Positions 53,801 to 60,747 of a stretch of 64,000 bases of DNA are shown here, in pieces. The notes below the pieces were generated by a model. The model was given only the letters and a program-made list of their open reading frames with translations, did not search any database and had not been told where the DNA came from. The position numbers were made by a program, and so were the translations under genes. Position 1 is the stretch's first letter; each line of letters opens with the position of its first letter. The DNA comes from Hippasteria phrygiana (lineage: Eukaryota; Echinodermata; Asteroidea; Valvatida; Goniasteridae): assembly GCA_037893225.1 (NCBI GenBank), contig JAZGUH010000721.1, positions 124,001 through 188,000 of the forward strand. Reading direction: 5' to 3'.

Positions 53801-54755
53801 GACAACCTCCCACACACACTGCACTATATATATCCGCCTCGTGCAGACCGTTGGTGGCGCTACATTACCAATCAACGTTTGAATGCAAGGACCCCCTTTC
53901 GTAAGTACACACGTAGAATGGATTTTACGCTCTTTGCCAGTAGTGAGCTCAAGATAACAGTTTGCATTGCGGTGGGTGATGCCCTCGGGAAAATCAGTTC
54001 AAATGGAAAATTCGTTCGTTACAGTAGGCTAATACAGCCACCATCCCACGCCCACGCAAGTTCTCCAAAATCCCTCCGCAAAATAGAAAGTCGATCGACA
54101 AAATCAATAATTGTATAGGTATATGACAAACAAATTAAGCATTAAAAATCAGCGTTCTCTGTACGTACCTGTGTATCGGGTTGAATAATATTTTCAACTC
54201 TTTCCAACAGCTGAACAATCCCCTCTCGTGTGAAACGGTATCTGCTGTACGTTTCCTCATCGCTTAGATTGTCTAAGGGATTGCGCCTGTCTCTAAACAC
54301 CCTCTCTCTTCTTATTGCTCTTCTAACTTTACGTTCTGAAAGAAGCATAAGCGCCATCTTTATGATTTTCTCATATATTTCATGTATTTACGACGACCCA
54401 AATACACGTCGTAACTTACGACGTGTTTCATGTCGTTGTCAAGGTATTTGCGACGCATTGAACGCATCGTAACTTTAGTGAAATGGCTTGTAAGACGCGT
54501 CGCAAGTTGCGACGCGTAACTCGTCGTAACTCGAGTTACGACGCGTCGCAGCGTTTAGTGAAATCGGGGGCTGGTGAGAGTTTATGTAGACTTGATGATA
54601 ATAAGTGGATTAAAAGTGGATTTTGTGTCACTCTGTCCTCTCAGGCTAGACTGTGTCATGTACCCATCACCTACTCACTGCTCTGGCCAATCAGCATCAT
54701 ATCACTGCTTCTCGTGGTCCTGCTCTTTCAGTTAGATGTCTTTCAGCTCCTGTAG
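35814..54755 (+). CDS. Seven-helix membrane protein, probable gustatory-receptor-like (GRL) member
   Basis: Predicted exons: 35814-35852, 36639-36794, 38577-38687, 40133-40312, 40802-40999, 42689-42876, 43901-44081, 46640-46739, 48991-49145, 51420-51557, 54645-54755. All join GT-AG in a single frame (1557 bp, 518 aa). The first ~125 residues are polar and probably cytosolic. Hydrophobic helices lie near 129-151, 191-213, 253-275, 294-317, 366-386, 415-435 and 491-512, with a further hydrophobic stretch at 391-405. There is no signal peptide. A ~45-residue polar loop separates helices 6 and 7, and the protein ends six residues after helix 7, as in insect gustatory receptors. Both introns flanking that loop exon are phase 0, also typical of that superfamily. 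The TYxxxxxQF signature of helix 7 is only echoed (TY at 491-492, LLFQL at 508-512). These receptors place the N-terminus inside and form tetrameric cation channels. A PHTF-like relative or another seven-helix family remains possible. Exon 1 is the least certain, and the exon 5 donor (AAG/GTGATG) is weak. Confidence 0.6.
35930..36052 (-). mobile_element. tRNA-derived SINE in GRL intron 1
   Basis: The minus strand reads GGCAAGACAGCTCAGTTGG, then GTAGAGCACCGGTACGG, then a T-arm GCAGG-TTCAAAT-CCCGC and TCCTGCC. The tail is a diverged version of the 13.8-kb family tail, ending ACCTAGTCAC. The anticodon arm again lacks a full stem. This is the longest head of the family in the window. Confidence 0.7.
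36284..36510. repeat. Dispersed repeat, uninterrupted copy (other copy 46763-47625)
   Basis: Shared blocks with the second copy are AGGCATTTTTACTAGGA, CACTGTG-AG, TACCTATGGCACATTCTTTG, GCATCATAGCTCCATGTAA and CTGCTGTTGGAGTTTGTAA. This copy has no insertion where the other carries a pogo-like element, so it records the pre-insertion state. Confidence 0.75.
36914..37793. mobile_element. hAT-type non-autonomous element with perfect 8-bp target duplication
   Basis: GTGGCCCA occurs at 36906-36913 and again at 37794-37801. The enclosed 880 bp start TAGGGCTGTTC and end GGGACAGTCCTA. Eight-base duplications and TAG...CTA ends are hallmarks of hAT elements. Several CGAATATTCG palindromes sit near both ends. 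No transposase frame is present. It splits a degenerate GGGTCTTACATGGG-type repeat in GRL intron 2. Confidence 0.88.
37802..38460. repeat. Degenerate short-period TGGGTYTTA/GGGCCC-type repeat
   Basis: The stretch is an accumulation of loosely repeated pieces such as TTACATGGGTC, ATGGGTTTTAGTTGG, GGGGTTTTACATGGG and CCAACTGGGACTGCCCCA. The pattern also continues to the left of the hAT insertion (36845-36905). No coding content. Confidence 0.55.
37877..37999. mobile_element. 123-bp MITE with GGCCGTGTCCGAA ends
   Basis: The left end GGCCGTGTCCGAATTACTTG and the right end CAAGTAATTCGGAGACGGCC are inverted. Inner arms share GCTGCGGCT/AGCCGTAGC and a second inner inverted pair around TGTCTATGGTAG. 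The ends resemble those of the MITE at 53692-53783. Confidence 0.75.
38822..38885 (-). mobile_element. tRNA-like SINE fragment in GRL intron 3
   Basis: On the minus strand a T-arm (GTTGTGGGTTCGAGTCCCGC) and flanking acceptor-like CCAAGTC are clear; the D half is diverged. It is of the same general type as the 30107 element. Confidence 0.5.
41560..41880. mobile_element. SINE material: tRNA-like head (minus) next to a SINE body (plus)
   Basis: 41565-41645 read on the minus strand resembles a tRNA head (CGTGGCCTAGTGGTTTGGCA ... GTTGTGGGTTCGAGCCCAG). 41655-41880 on the plus strand has GCTTGTGTGCTTGGGCAAGA, GAGTATAAATGGGTACC, GAAGCGCTTTGAGACATTTG and ATAAAGTGCTATATAGA, a body widely seen in aquatic-animal SINEs. 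A reverse-orientation relative is at 49640-50065. The opposed orientations mean a composite. Confidence 0.6.
42003..42592. repeat. Inverted minisatellite cluster in GRL intron 5
   Basis: Three arrays lie side by side: about 9 copies of the 12-mer CACATCACAAGT (42048-42150), about 12 of TTGTGAGCTGAC (42220-42370), and about 19 of the 11-mer TTGTGATTGAC (42370-42567). The first is in reverse orientation to the others; all share the core GACTTGTGA on one strand. Unique flanks are also inverted: GAGTTGGTAATCGAGTCA at the left and TGACTCGATTACAACTC at the right. The whole can fold into a hairpin. Peptides read from the arrays are meaningless. Confidence 0.9.
44190..44705. repeat. Degenerate minisatellite in GRL intron 7
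   Basis: CTCAACTTAGAATCCCACAC recurs at 44532 and 44614 (period 82 bp). The unit contains CACAGCCTGGG and GGTTCTGAAGGCAC. Weaker copies begin near 44190. Just before, a 12-bp motif (GATTGTCCAAA and variants) repeats five times near 44275-44325. Confidence 0.7.
45055..45235. repeat. Dispersed repeat, copy 1 (copy 2 at 59655-59820)
   Basis: Both copies share AATCGTTGGAAAACGATATA, GACAGCACA, GGTGCCATCATTTCACAGGA, AAGGTATTTCGTAATAATTC and ACCAATCGTGTACACTACCT (AACAATCGTCTACACTACAT in copy 2). Copies are about 85-90% alike by eye. No coding content. Confidence 0.75.
45294..45611. mobile_element. MITE with TTTTCACACTAGA ends
   Basis: The left end TTTTCACACTAGAGCC pairs with the right end TCTAGTGTGAAAA. 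Internally CGGGTTGAAGTCACC and similar CAACC/GGTTGA pieces recur in both orientations. About 315 bp, no frame. Confidence 0.65.
45836..46225. mobile_element. 390-bp MITE with ~37-bp ends and a nested palindrome
   Basis: The left end TGGGTCATTCCATAAATTTG continues GGGTCCAAAAGTGTGACA; the right end is its complement with two or three changes. The flanking octamers TTCGTACA (45828-45835) and TTTGTACA (46226-46233) differ in one base, an 8-bp target duplication. A second inverted pair AACCCTGCCAGACGCA / TGCGTCTGGCAGGGTT lies inside (about 46038-46148), so one element probably landed in another. Confidence 0.8.
46763..47625. repeat. Dispersed repeat, copy interrupted by a pogo-like element
   Basis: This copy matches 36284-36510 on both sides of the insertion: AGGCATTTTTACTAGGAGGC and CCAACACTGTGTAG before it, TACCTATGGCACATTCTTTG and CTGCTGTTGGAGTTTGTAA after it. 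It begins right after the exon 8 donor of the GRL-like gene. Confidence 0.75.
46839..47488. mobile_element. pogo/Tigger-like (Tc1-mariner) element, TA target
   Basis: It begins CAGTCGAGCACGATTATTAC and ends with the complement of CAGTCGAGCACTGTCAATAC, flanked by TA at 46837-46838 and 47489-47490. Such CAGTCGA... ends with TA duplication are typical of pogo/Tigger elements. The comparison with the uninterrupted repeat copy at 36355 confirms both borders. Repeated TACGAG motifs lie near the ends. No transposase remains in 650 bp. Confidence 0.85.
48292..48395. repeat. Short inverted repeat (GGCCATCTTTGAG)
   Basis: GGCCATCTTTGAG and CTCAAAGATGGCC face each other about 80 bp apart, which suggests a tiny MITE or its remnant in GRL intron 8. 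Confidence 0.45.
49180..49607. mobile_element. MITE with TGTGACCTGGCA ends
   Basis: The left end TGTGACCTGGCAGCAC pairs with the right end GTGATGCCAGGTCACA. The interior of about 400 bp is T-rich. It starts only 34 bp after exon 9 of the GRL-like gene. Confidence 0.6.
49640..50065 (-). mobile_element. SINE, minus strand, relative of 41655-41880
   Basis: On the minus strand: a T-arm (GTGGGTTCGAACCCTGACAG), then ATTATGGTGCTAGTGTGCTT, GGGCAAAACACTTTATAC, TCTCTCCACCAACG, and at the end GTGAAGTGCTTTCAGACATT and GTATAAAGCATTATATAAGC, followed by ATT repeats. Here head and body have the same orientation, so this is the more complete copy. Confidence 0.65.
50980..51120. repeat. Dispersed repeat, copy 2 (copy 1 near 15630), with G26 tract
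   Basis: TTTTCCTGGGTCCAGATCTA and AATAGAGGATAAATCTTCAA match the copy at 15630. A run of about 20 or more Gs occupies about 51065-51087. Confidence 0.7.
51657..52044. mobile_element. MITE with TTAA target duplication in the last GRL intron
   Basis: TTAA flanks both sides (51653-51656 and 52045-52048). The ends GGGTGGAGTGGTTTATCTGT and the complement of GGGAGGAGTGGTTAATCTGT continue with GGTCGGGCCA. TTAA is the target of piggyBac and Kolobok elements. No frame inside. Confidence 0.82.
52235..52480. repeat. Degenerate TGTTGGATTNAGCAGG repeat
   Basis: At least six copies of TGTTGGATT(T/G/C)AGCAG, or the complement CTGCTGAATCCAACA, occur in 240 bp. Isolated copies also lie near 41938 and 42600, next to the minisatellite cluster. 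Confidence 0.65.
53692..53783. mobile_element. ~92-bp MITE nested in the Harbinger element
   Basis: AGGCCGCATCCGAAAC at the left and GTTTCGGACGCGGCCT at the right are inverted with one mismatch. The ends resemble GGCCGTGTCCGAA of the 37877-37999 MITE. Confidence 0.7.
54169..54357 (-). CDS. HARBI1-like transposase, N-terminal exon only
   Basis: The minus-strand exon starts with ATG at 54357 and encodes 63 residues including RVFRDRRNPLDNLSDEE, then YSRYRFTREGIVQLLERVE and QPDTQ. The 'FRDRxNPLDxxxDEExxxRYRF(T/S)REGI' pattern is the N-terminal signature of HARBI1 and Harbinger transposases. The exon ends at a good donor (CAG/GTACGT) in phase 0. No DDE nuclease exon can be found between here and the element's left end, so the gene is broken by deletion. 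Confidence 0.78.
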
Positions 54756-56368
54756 CAGCTGTCGTAGTCCTCGGCTACCTCTTGCCTGCGAGCGCATTTG
54801 TTTTCCGTAGGCGGGTGAAGCAATAATCATGAATAATTCAGTAGTTTTGATGATATAGTTATGTTTATTCATTATAATAGAACAGAACGTCACAGCATTG
54901 TTGTTATTTAGTCAACTAGTTATACAGGCACAAGTAACAGGCATAAACCATGACAAAGTAATGCTTTTACTACAGTTCATTTGAATAGCCTGAGACTTGA
55001 ATTAAGACTGAAGGTCTTGTGCTGGCCTTGTGCTGGCCTTGTGCTGGCCTTGTGCTGGCCTTGTGCTGGCCTTGTGCTGGCCTTGTGCTGGCCTTGTGCT
55101 GGCCTTGTGCTGGCCTTGTGCTGGCCTTGTGCTGGCCTTGTGCTGGCCTTGTGCTGGCCTTGTGCTGGCCTTGTGCTGGCCTTGTGCTGGCTCTTGGATG
55201 TCCTCCAGCCTCTGTAGCAGCTATTGTGGTCCCCGGCGAGCTGTGATCTTTGGTGAACTCAGTGAGGTGGATGTCTTCTTGCATCTGTCGCATCTAGTAT
55301 GACCCTCAGCTAGTTGTCATCTCTGGTTCATTCAGTTAGTTGGATGGCCTTCCACCTTCTCTAGCAGCTAACGTATCCCTCAGCTAGCTCTAATCTTGGA
55401 TTCAATTCATAAGTTTGGTTCCCCTTCTCCATGCCGGTCCTCGGGTAGCTCTTGACTCTGGCCCAATCTGAGTCGGCTGCCTTCCAGCCTTTGTAAGACC
55501 TGTAATTTTGCTCTCAGACATCGTAGGTCTCACATTTATGTAGTTACAGGATTAAGATTGAAGAGTTTTGCCATCAGTATGTTTTAACAAATTATTTTTC
55601 TTATCCAAAGATTAAAGTGTATTTTTGTAACTGTAGCTTATAAACTAACATTTAAACTATTTAAACTTTATGCGCTATGCTTGTTATTGATAATGTACTA
55701 ACATTAGTGTGTGTTAAATCAGACTTTTTTCCCGTTGTGATCGCTTGAAGGCAGATTTCATGTATGTTCTTTGCCATTTGTATAATTTAACCATTGCCAA
55801 AAATTAAAGTATGCCAAAAATTGTGAAATTTGTGCTCAATAATTCCAGAGTTTATATTCAACTATACACATTCAATCATTTTTTTTTTTAAATGAGCACT
55901 CATCTAGACCAGGTCATGGATTACTGAGCATGAGACGTCTGCCAAATAGAAAGTCTTAACTATCCGTTTCCAACTTTAATAGTGTAGGATTGAGTGATAT
56001 TGCCCGCTGATCACTAACTTTAGATTGAGTGATGATGTTGCCCGCTTTATCAACATCGAACACTAGGCAAACCAGAACAGTACACGGGAGTTTTGGCTGG
56101 TTTTAGGTGGATGCCTCACTCGTTGATCCATGACCTGATCAAGAGGAGTGACCTATCATTTCAGAGACTATCTGAGGCTACACAATGATAAAACATGTTG
56201 GGAGGTCAATTTGATTGACATATTATTTGAGATTCCATTGCGGTGAAATGTTTTCGACTCACACTATTATGCTCTCTTTGGGAGTTCCAAGGATTGACAA
56301 AACTAATTTGGAACAGTTTTATTATTTGTGACCGGATCCTACGAAATGAGTCTTAAAGATGATGTTCA
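54756..56368. other. Downstream flank of the GRL-like gene
   Basis: Besides the 11-bp minisatellite there are several degenerate copies of a CTGTAGCAGCT-type segment (near 54750, 55210, 55360). One starts at the stop codon of the GRL-like gene itself. A dispersed-repeat fragment lies near 54808 (TTTCCGTAGGCGGGTG). No gene is supported. Confidence 0.4.
55013..55190. repeat. 11-bp minisatellite (GCTGGCCTTGT)n, ~16 copies
   Basis: Nearly perfect tandem copies of CTTGTGCTGGC fill the interval. Because 11 is not a multiple of three, every frame on both strands stays open, giving spurious repeat peptides. High identity between copies points to recent expansion. Confidence 0.95.
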
Positions 56369-56805
56369 TTGCTGAGAGAAGTCTGCGTCATTTTGTATTT
56401 TTATGTAGATTGCGTATTGGAAAATCAAACAAATTATTTTTGCAATGAATTCACCAAGAAAGTGACTTTTGCGAGCTATTTTTATCAAGTCCCCTCTAGC
56501 GCAGCACAGCCCGCTGGTGCCATTTGTCTAAAAGTCGTCGCTGCGGGCCGCAAAAAAATCAACGTCATAGGACGAACTTCCCTTTTGTGCCTAGTGCTAA
56601 GACACAACAGGGGAGTTCGTCCTATGGCGTCAAATTGTTTGCTGCCCGCAGCGACGACTTTTAGACGAATGGCACCAGAGGGGACTTGTTAAAAATATCT
56701 CTTAAAAGTCACTTTTTTTGTATTTGATGGTATATAATGTTTGATTTTACAATACGCAATCTACATAAAAATAAAAAAATGTTGCAGACTTCTCTCAGCA
56801 CTGAA
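56369..56805. repeat. ~435-bp palindromic foldback element
   Basis: The outer arms are GCTGAGAGAAGTCTGC and its complement at 56785-56802. The match continues inwards through ATGTAGATTGCGTATTG, AAGTGACTTTT, GTCCCCTCT, TGGTGCCATT and AAAAGTCGTCGCTGCGGGC to TAGGACGAACT, centred near 56597. The 107-codon frame over it is half palindrome and not a gene. Confidence 0.85.
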
Positions 56806-57701
56806 CTTCCTGATTGTCTCTACCCTTTCAAAAGTGTGGATCTGTACATTGATAATTCTGACTTCATAAAGTCACAACCCAACTAATATATTTGCCATTT
56901 CTGTGTTAAAGTATTTATACCGTTGTAAATGAACACTAATTTTACAAAATCAAAGTTATCTATCGTAACAGATGTTTCTTTTTTATTATTATTTGCCAAT
57001 TAAAAAAAAAAAAGCGTTAATGTTATGCAGTATCTGGTTGTTAACATTATGAATATAGTGGCAAAAATGATGGAAATATCACAGAATTAAGATTATGAAG
57101 ATTTATTTTTGTTAACAAACAAGCGGATAATTACTGTGATCGTCAAGCTAATTCAAAGAAAAAAAACGAGGTGTTAGATGCAGAAAAACTGAAAATTAAT
57201 TGGATTCAAATTCATTTGTAATACTTTTTTAGAAAAAGTGTTACAAATTAATTTGATTCCATATGACTTCACGCAGTGCTACAGACAGATTTGAACGGAT
57301 TTACATGAAAATGCTATGACGACTAAATCCATTTCTATGCATCTTTCTCTAGTTATGCTAATCTTGGGCTTTCATTGTACAATAATTTCCCGGCTGAATT
57401 ATCAAAAAAGTGCCAATAAATTCATTTGTCTATGAAGTAGTTCTGATATACAGGTAATATGGGGATACTTCTCTCATTACCCAAACGTTAAAAAGAAAGA
57501 AAAAAGTCGCATAGTTTAAAGTTTTTAACGTCGTCGTTTGAGCAGAAATGATTTGATTAAAGTGTTGGATTGTAAATATTTCTGATTTGCTTGGTCAATT
57601 CGTTTGCGTGTTACAGTATTTTCAATTCTACGATATTGTACACCGTACCTCGAATGCAGTTTTGGAACTGCAGAACAACGGACCTAATGGACAGGGCCGG
57701 C

Positions 57702-57840
57702 TATTAGCCTTTTAGAGGTATGGCGGACACAATAGGAGGGCGCTATTTGATTTGGGTATACCTTTTGTGCCATACAAAAGGTATACCCAAATCAAATAGC
57801 GCCCTCCTATTGTGTCCGCTATACCTCTAAAAGGCTAATG
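57702..57840. repeat. Near-perfect palindrome, 66-bp arms, ~6-bp loop
   Basis: ATTAGCCTTTTAGAGGTATG at the left and its complement at the right (ATACCTCTAAAAGGCTAAT) bound arms that are identical except for about two bases around GGCGGACACAATAGG. The centre is TTTTGTGCCATACAAAA. Such a long perfect hairpin is unstable in DNA, so it must be recent or tolerated. Confidence 0.9.
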
Positions 57841-59330
57841 GTTTGCTGTGGACTTCGCTTCATGATTCCTCTCCACCCCCCCCCTAAATATTTTTAAATA
57901 TTAATAAATAAAAAAAAGAGGTGCGAAGTCAATGTCGTACTCAATTGAATGTTTATTTCATTAACACTCGAAACCTGCTGAATGATGAAAGAGGCCTAGG
58001 TATCGCGGTCTTGAACAAAGCGTCGAGGGATGAGCACCCCTCTCCCCTTTCGATTTTTTTCACGGCCGGTGATTTCTCCCTTTGCTGCTTTCTGGTGAGT
58101 GCTTTGCACCCCTCTAGAAAAAATCCTGGCGACGCCCATGTCTGCACTCCCCCCCTCAGTGCCTTCTTAGTTCTTGTCTTCTTGGTTGGATTCTTTAGGT
58201 TTTTTTCTCGCCTTTCTCGGTATCGCTCTCATCCTTGTCATTGCCGTTCGTGTCCTCCGCCAAGTCGTCTCGTTCGTCCTCCATCTTTTGTTATACGGCA
58301 GTAGATGTACCGGGTGAAAACGTAGGGCAGCGTCACGACGTACGCCCCCCCCCCCCCCCCCACACACGACTGATAGCAAACGAGCCATACTGATGAGCGA
58401 ATGGGGCGCTACCATTCACGGGTTACTGAAGCACGTTTATAGATGCTCCATAATAATTATTATATGCTTTATCACTTTTCATTACATTTTTCAATGCTGC
58501 CCCTTTGTTTTTCTGTCTCGCGACTGACGGGTAAAACATGTATTACCAGCCTCCGGGCAAATCAAATGCACGAGTCTCCCAGGGATCATAGTCAAATAAA
58601 GCCACACACAGTCCTTTGGTTTATTTTCTATGAATCATGACTGTAACATGTACAGTGTATTGGTTTTATATCTCATGTAGGGGATCCTGCAAACCAAGCC
58701 ATGGGGTCTCAAGCCTCTGTTGAAGCGCCTTCTCTGATGCAGACCCTAGTTTCACCCGACATGCAGAATTATAAACCATTCAAATGCACATGCCGCACCT
58801 CTTTTTCAACAATTTAATACACTCTCTATCGCTAAGTTATACAAATACCGTCTTGGATCCTTATGTTTAAATACGATAGGAACCTATACTAACTTCACTT
58901 TCGGGACTCTTCGGTAGAAATACAGAAATCCACCAACACGATACAAGGAATTCGAGGAAATTGCATTTTTCTAGAGTAAGGACATCTAAGTATTTAGCAA
59001 TTTTTTTGAAAAGCCCCCTCCCCGTTTTATGTAGTTTTAAAATGCATCTTAAAAATATTGACTAAACAATAGCATCTAAACTGGTGTTATTTATAGAAAC
59101 ATGTTATGTGTCTAAACATATTGTTCCAAATGCTTCGCTTGTTAATTCTGCTGAAATTAAATAATATTGATAGCAACTAAATAATACTATTTATATATTT
59201 TTTATTTAAACTTAATTATTTAATCAAGGGGGCCTGGCCATGTACGAAATTCGGATTTCTGCCAGCCTTCTTCATTCATCATGTAATTGCTGTATACTCT
59301 GTTGTTTAAATGATAAGAATGATGCGCCTA
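57841..59330. other. Non-coding stretch
   Basis: A C run with CACACA lies at about 58346-58366 and a second C run at 57877-57884. The 127-codon frame at 57921-58304 has no domain and is rich in Ser, Arg and Pro. No gene is called apart from a doubtful terminal exon at 58681. Confidence 0.4.
58681..58737 (+). other. Exon-like 18-codon tail (doubtful)
   Basis: After TCTCATGTAG a frame GGGATCCTGCAAACC... encodes a peptide starting GILQTKPWGLKPLLKRLL and then a stop. It could be a terminal exon of an unseen gene or chance. No partner exon is identified. Confidence 0.15.
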
Positions 59331-59331
59331 A

Positions 59332-59548
59332 CCCGACCCGACCCGACCCGACCCGACCCGACCCGACCCGACCCGACCCGACCCGACCCGACCCGACCCG
59401 ACCCGACCCGACCCGACCCGACCCGACCCGACCCGACCCGACCCGACCCGACCCGACCCGACCCGACCCGACCCGACCCGACCCGACCCGACCCGACCCG
59501 ACCCGACCCGACCCGACCCGACCCGACCCGACCCGACCCGACCCGACC
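59332..59548. repeat. (CCCGA)n pentanucleotide microsatellite, ~43 copies
   Basis: An uninterrupted run of ACCCG pentamers. The flanking frames (Pro-Thr-Arg-Pro-Asp repeats or Gly-Ser-Gly-Arg-Val) are by-products of a five-base unit. Confidence 0.97.
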
Positions 59549-59654
59549 TTTTGAAGTTCACCTCTTGGTGTTGCGCAACGTGGGCTAACTACATTCGGTC
59601 AATAGAGGGCAGTATTTAAGAATCCGGTTCTTTTTCTAACGATTGTTACGTGTA

Positions 59655-59820
59655 ACAATCGTTGGAAAACGATATAAATTTTAACTTTTTTGAAAACGAC
59701 AGCACAGCAGGTGCCATCATTTCACAGGAAGATTGAGATTGCTATAAACAAAGGTATTTCGTAATAATTCAGTCGAAGAAATTTTGGGGGATTAACAATC
59801 GTCTACACTACATTTAAGAA
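59655..59820. repeat. Dispersed repeat, copy 2 (copy 1 at 45055)
   Basis: See the shared blocks listed at the first copy. This copy starts at CAATCGTTGGAAAACGATAT and ends near CTACACTACATTTAAG. Confidence 0.7.
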
Positions 59821-60599
59821 TACATCCATCCGTGGAGCATTCGTTTGGTGTTTATTTGCGAGTGTCTTCCAACGAGAACGCACTATAGGGCTCTCGGCTA
59901 GTGGGCGAACCCAGGCTTGCACTCGGTGTGATCAATTTAACCATAACAGGCACATTATTGATCTCGAACCAGACAAACAGGAAGCTCAAATAGAGCACTC
60001 CGCTTCGTGTAATTGAACAATTTTCTTTACCCCCGGCTGTTTTGCAAAGAGCGCAACGAACAAGTACTTCACGTAATGATGTAGAAACAAAACTTGATCA
60101 ATGCAAAGTAAACGCGGAGAGAGAAGCCTATTAGGTTAATGTAGATTGATTACAATTTCCCGAAGTTCCCACAAATGGAGTGGATTAATATTAGGCAGTG
60201 AGCGGACAGTTCATTAAGATTGAAGATATTCATTTTTGACTGTTAATTTTTGTTTTGGCCTTTAAAAAAAGATATAATGTGACTACCTATAGTCTGTAAA
60301 AAAAACATATCCTGGCTGAAACGTGCGTCCATTTTGTCGTTGCTGAGAATATTTAGAAAAAGTTCGGGAGGGGCAGTGTAGGTTTAAAAAGTGGGGGCGC
60401 TTTCAGTTGCAAAAATCCCCAAGGGCCCACCCCCACAGCTGGATATAAGCCACTCCCCATTTTGTCAATCTCTTTATGCTTCTTTCTTAGTCCTTTTTTC
60501 CTCTACAGATTTGCACTTCTTAAAATGAACTGTGCATTAAAGATCCAGTTCAATTTGTTTTCAAACAAATTATAACCGTGTCTACAATAGTATGAGTAT
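59821..60599. other. Non-coding stretch
   Basis: I see no gene, repeat or signal here beyond AT-rich sequence and one G/C-richer patch near 60360-60450. Confidence 0.4.
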
Positions 60600-60747
60600 G
60601 ACGTCTTGTTTTCTTAGTTCACGCTCTTGTAACCAGCCGCCTTGATTATTGTAATATATTCTTCCGAATACACAACTGGCCAAACTGCAAAGAGTTCAGA
60701 ATGCAGCTGCCAGGCTTGTACATGGTGCATCACGCTGGAATCACACT

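Larger units (their letters stand above)
53152..54568. mobile_element. PIF/Harbinger-type element, internally deleted
   Basis: The left end CCCGATTTCACTAAAC and the right end GTTTAGTGAAATCGGG are perfect inverted repeats. Dense GACGCGTCG/CGACGCGTC subterminal motifs follow on both sides, with extra inner copies of TTTCACTAAACGCGTCGTAA near 53252. The interior encodes the N-terminal exon of a HARBI1-like transposase on the minus strand, and I see no nuclease exon. It lies in the last intron of the GRL-like gene. Confidence 0.8.

Noticed and set aside
59240..59588. Pro-Thr-Arg-Pro-Asp repeat protein
   Set aside because: By-product of a (CCCGA)n microsatellite; no start context, splice site or unique domain.
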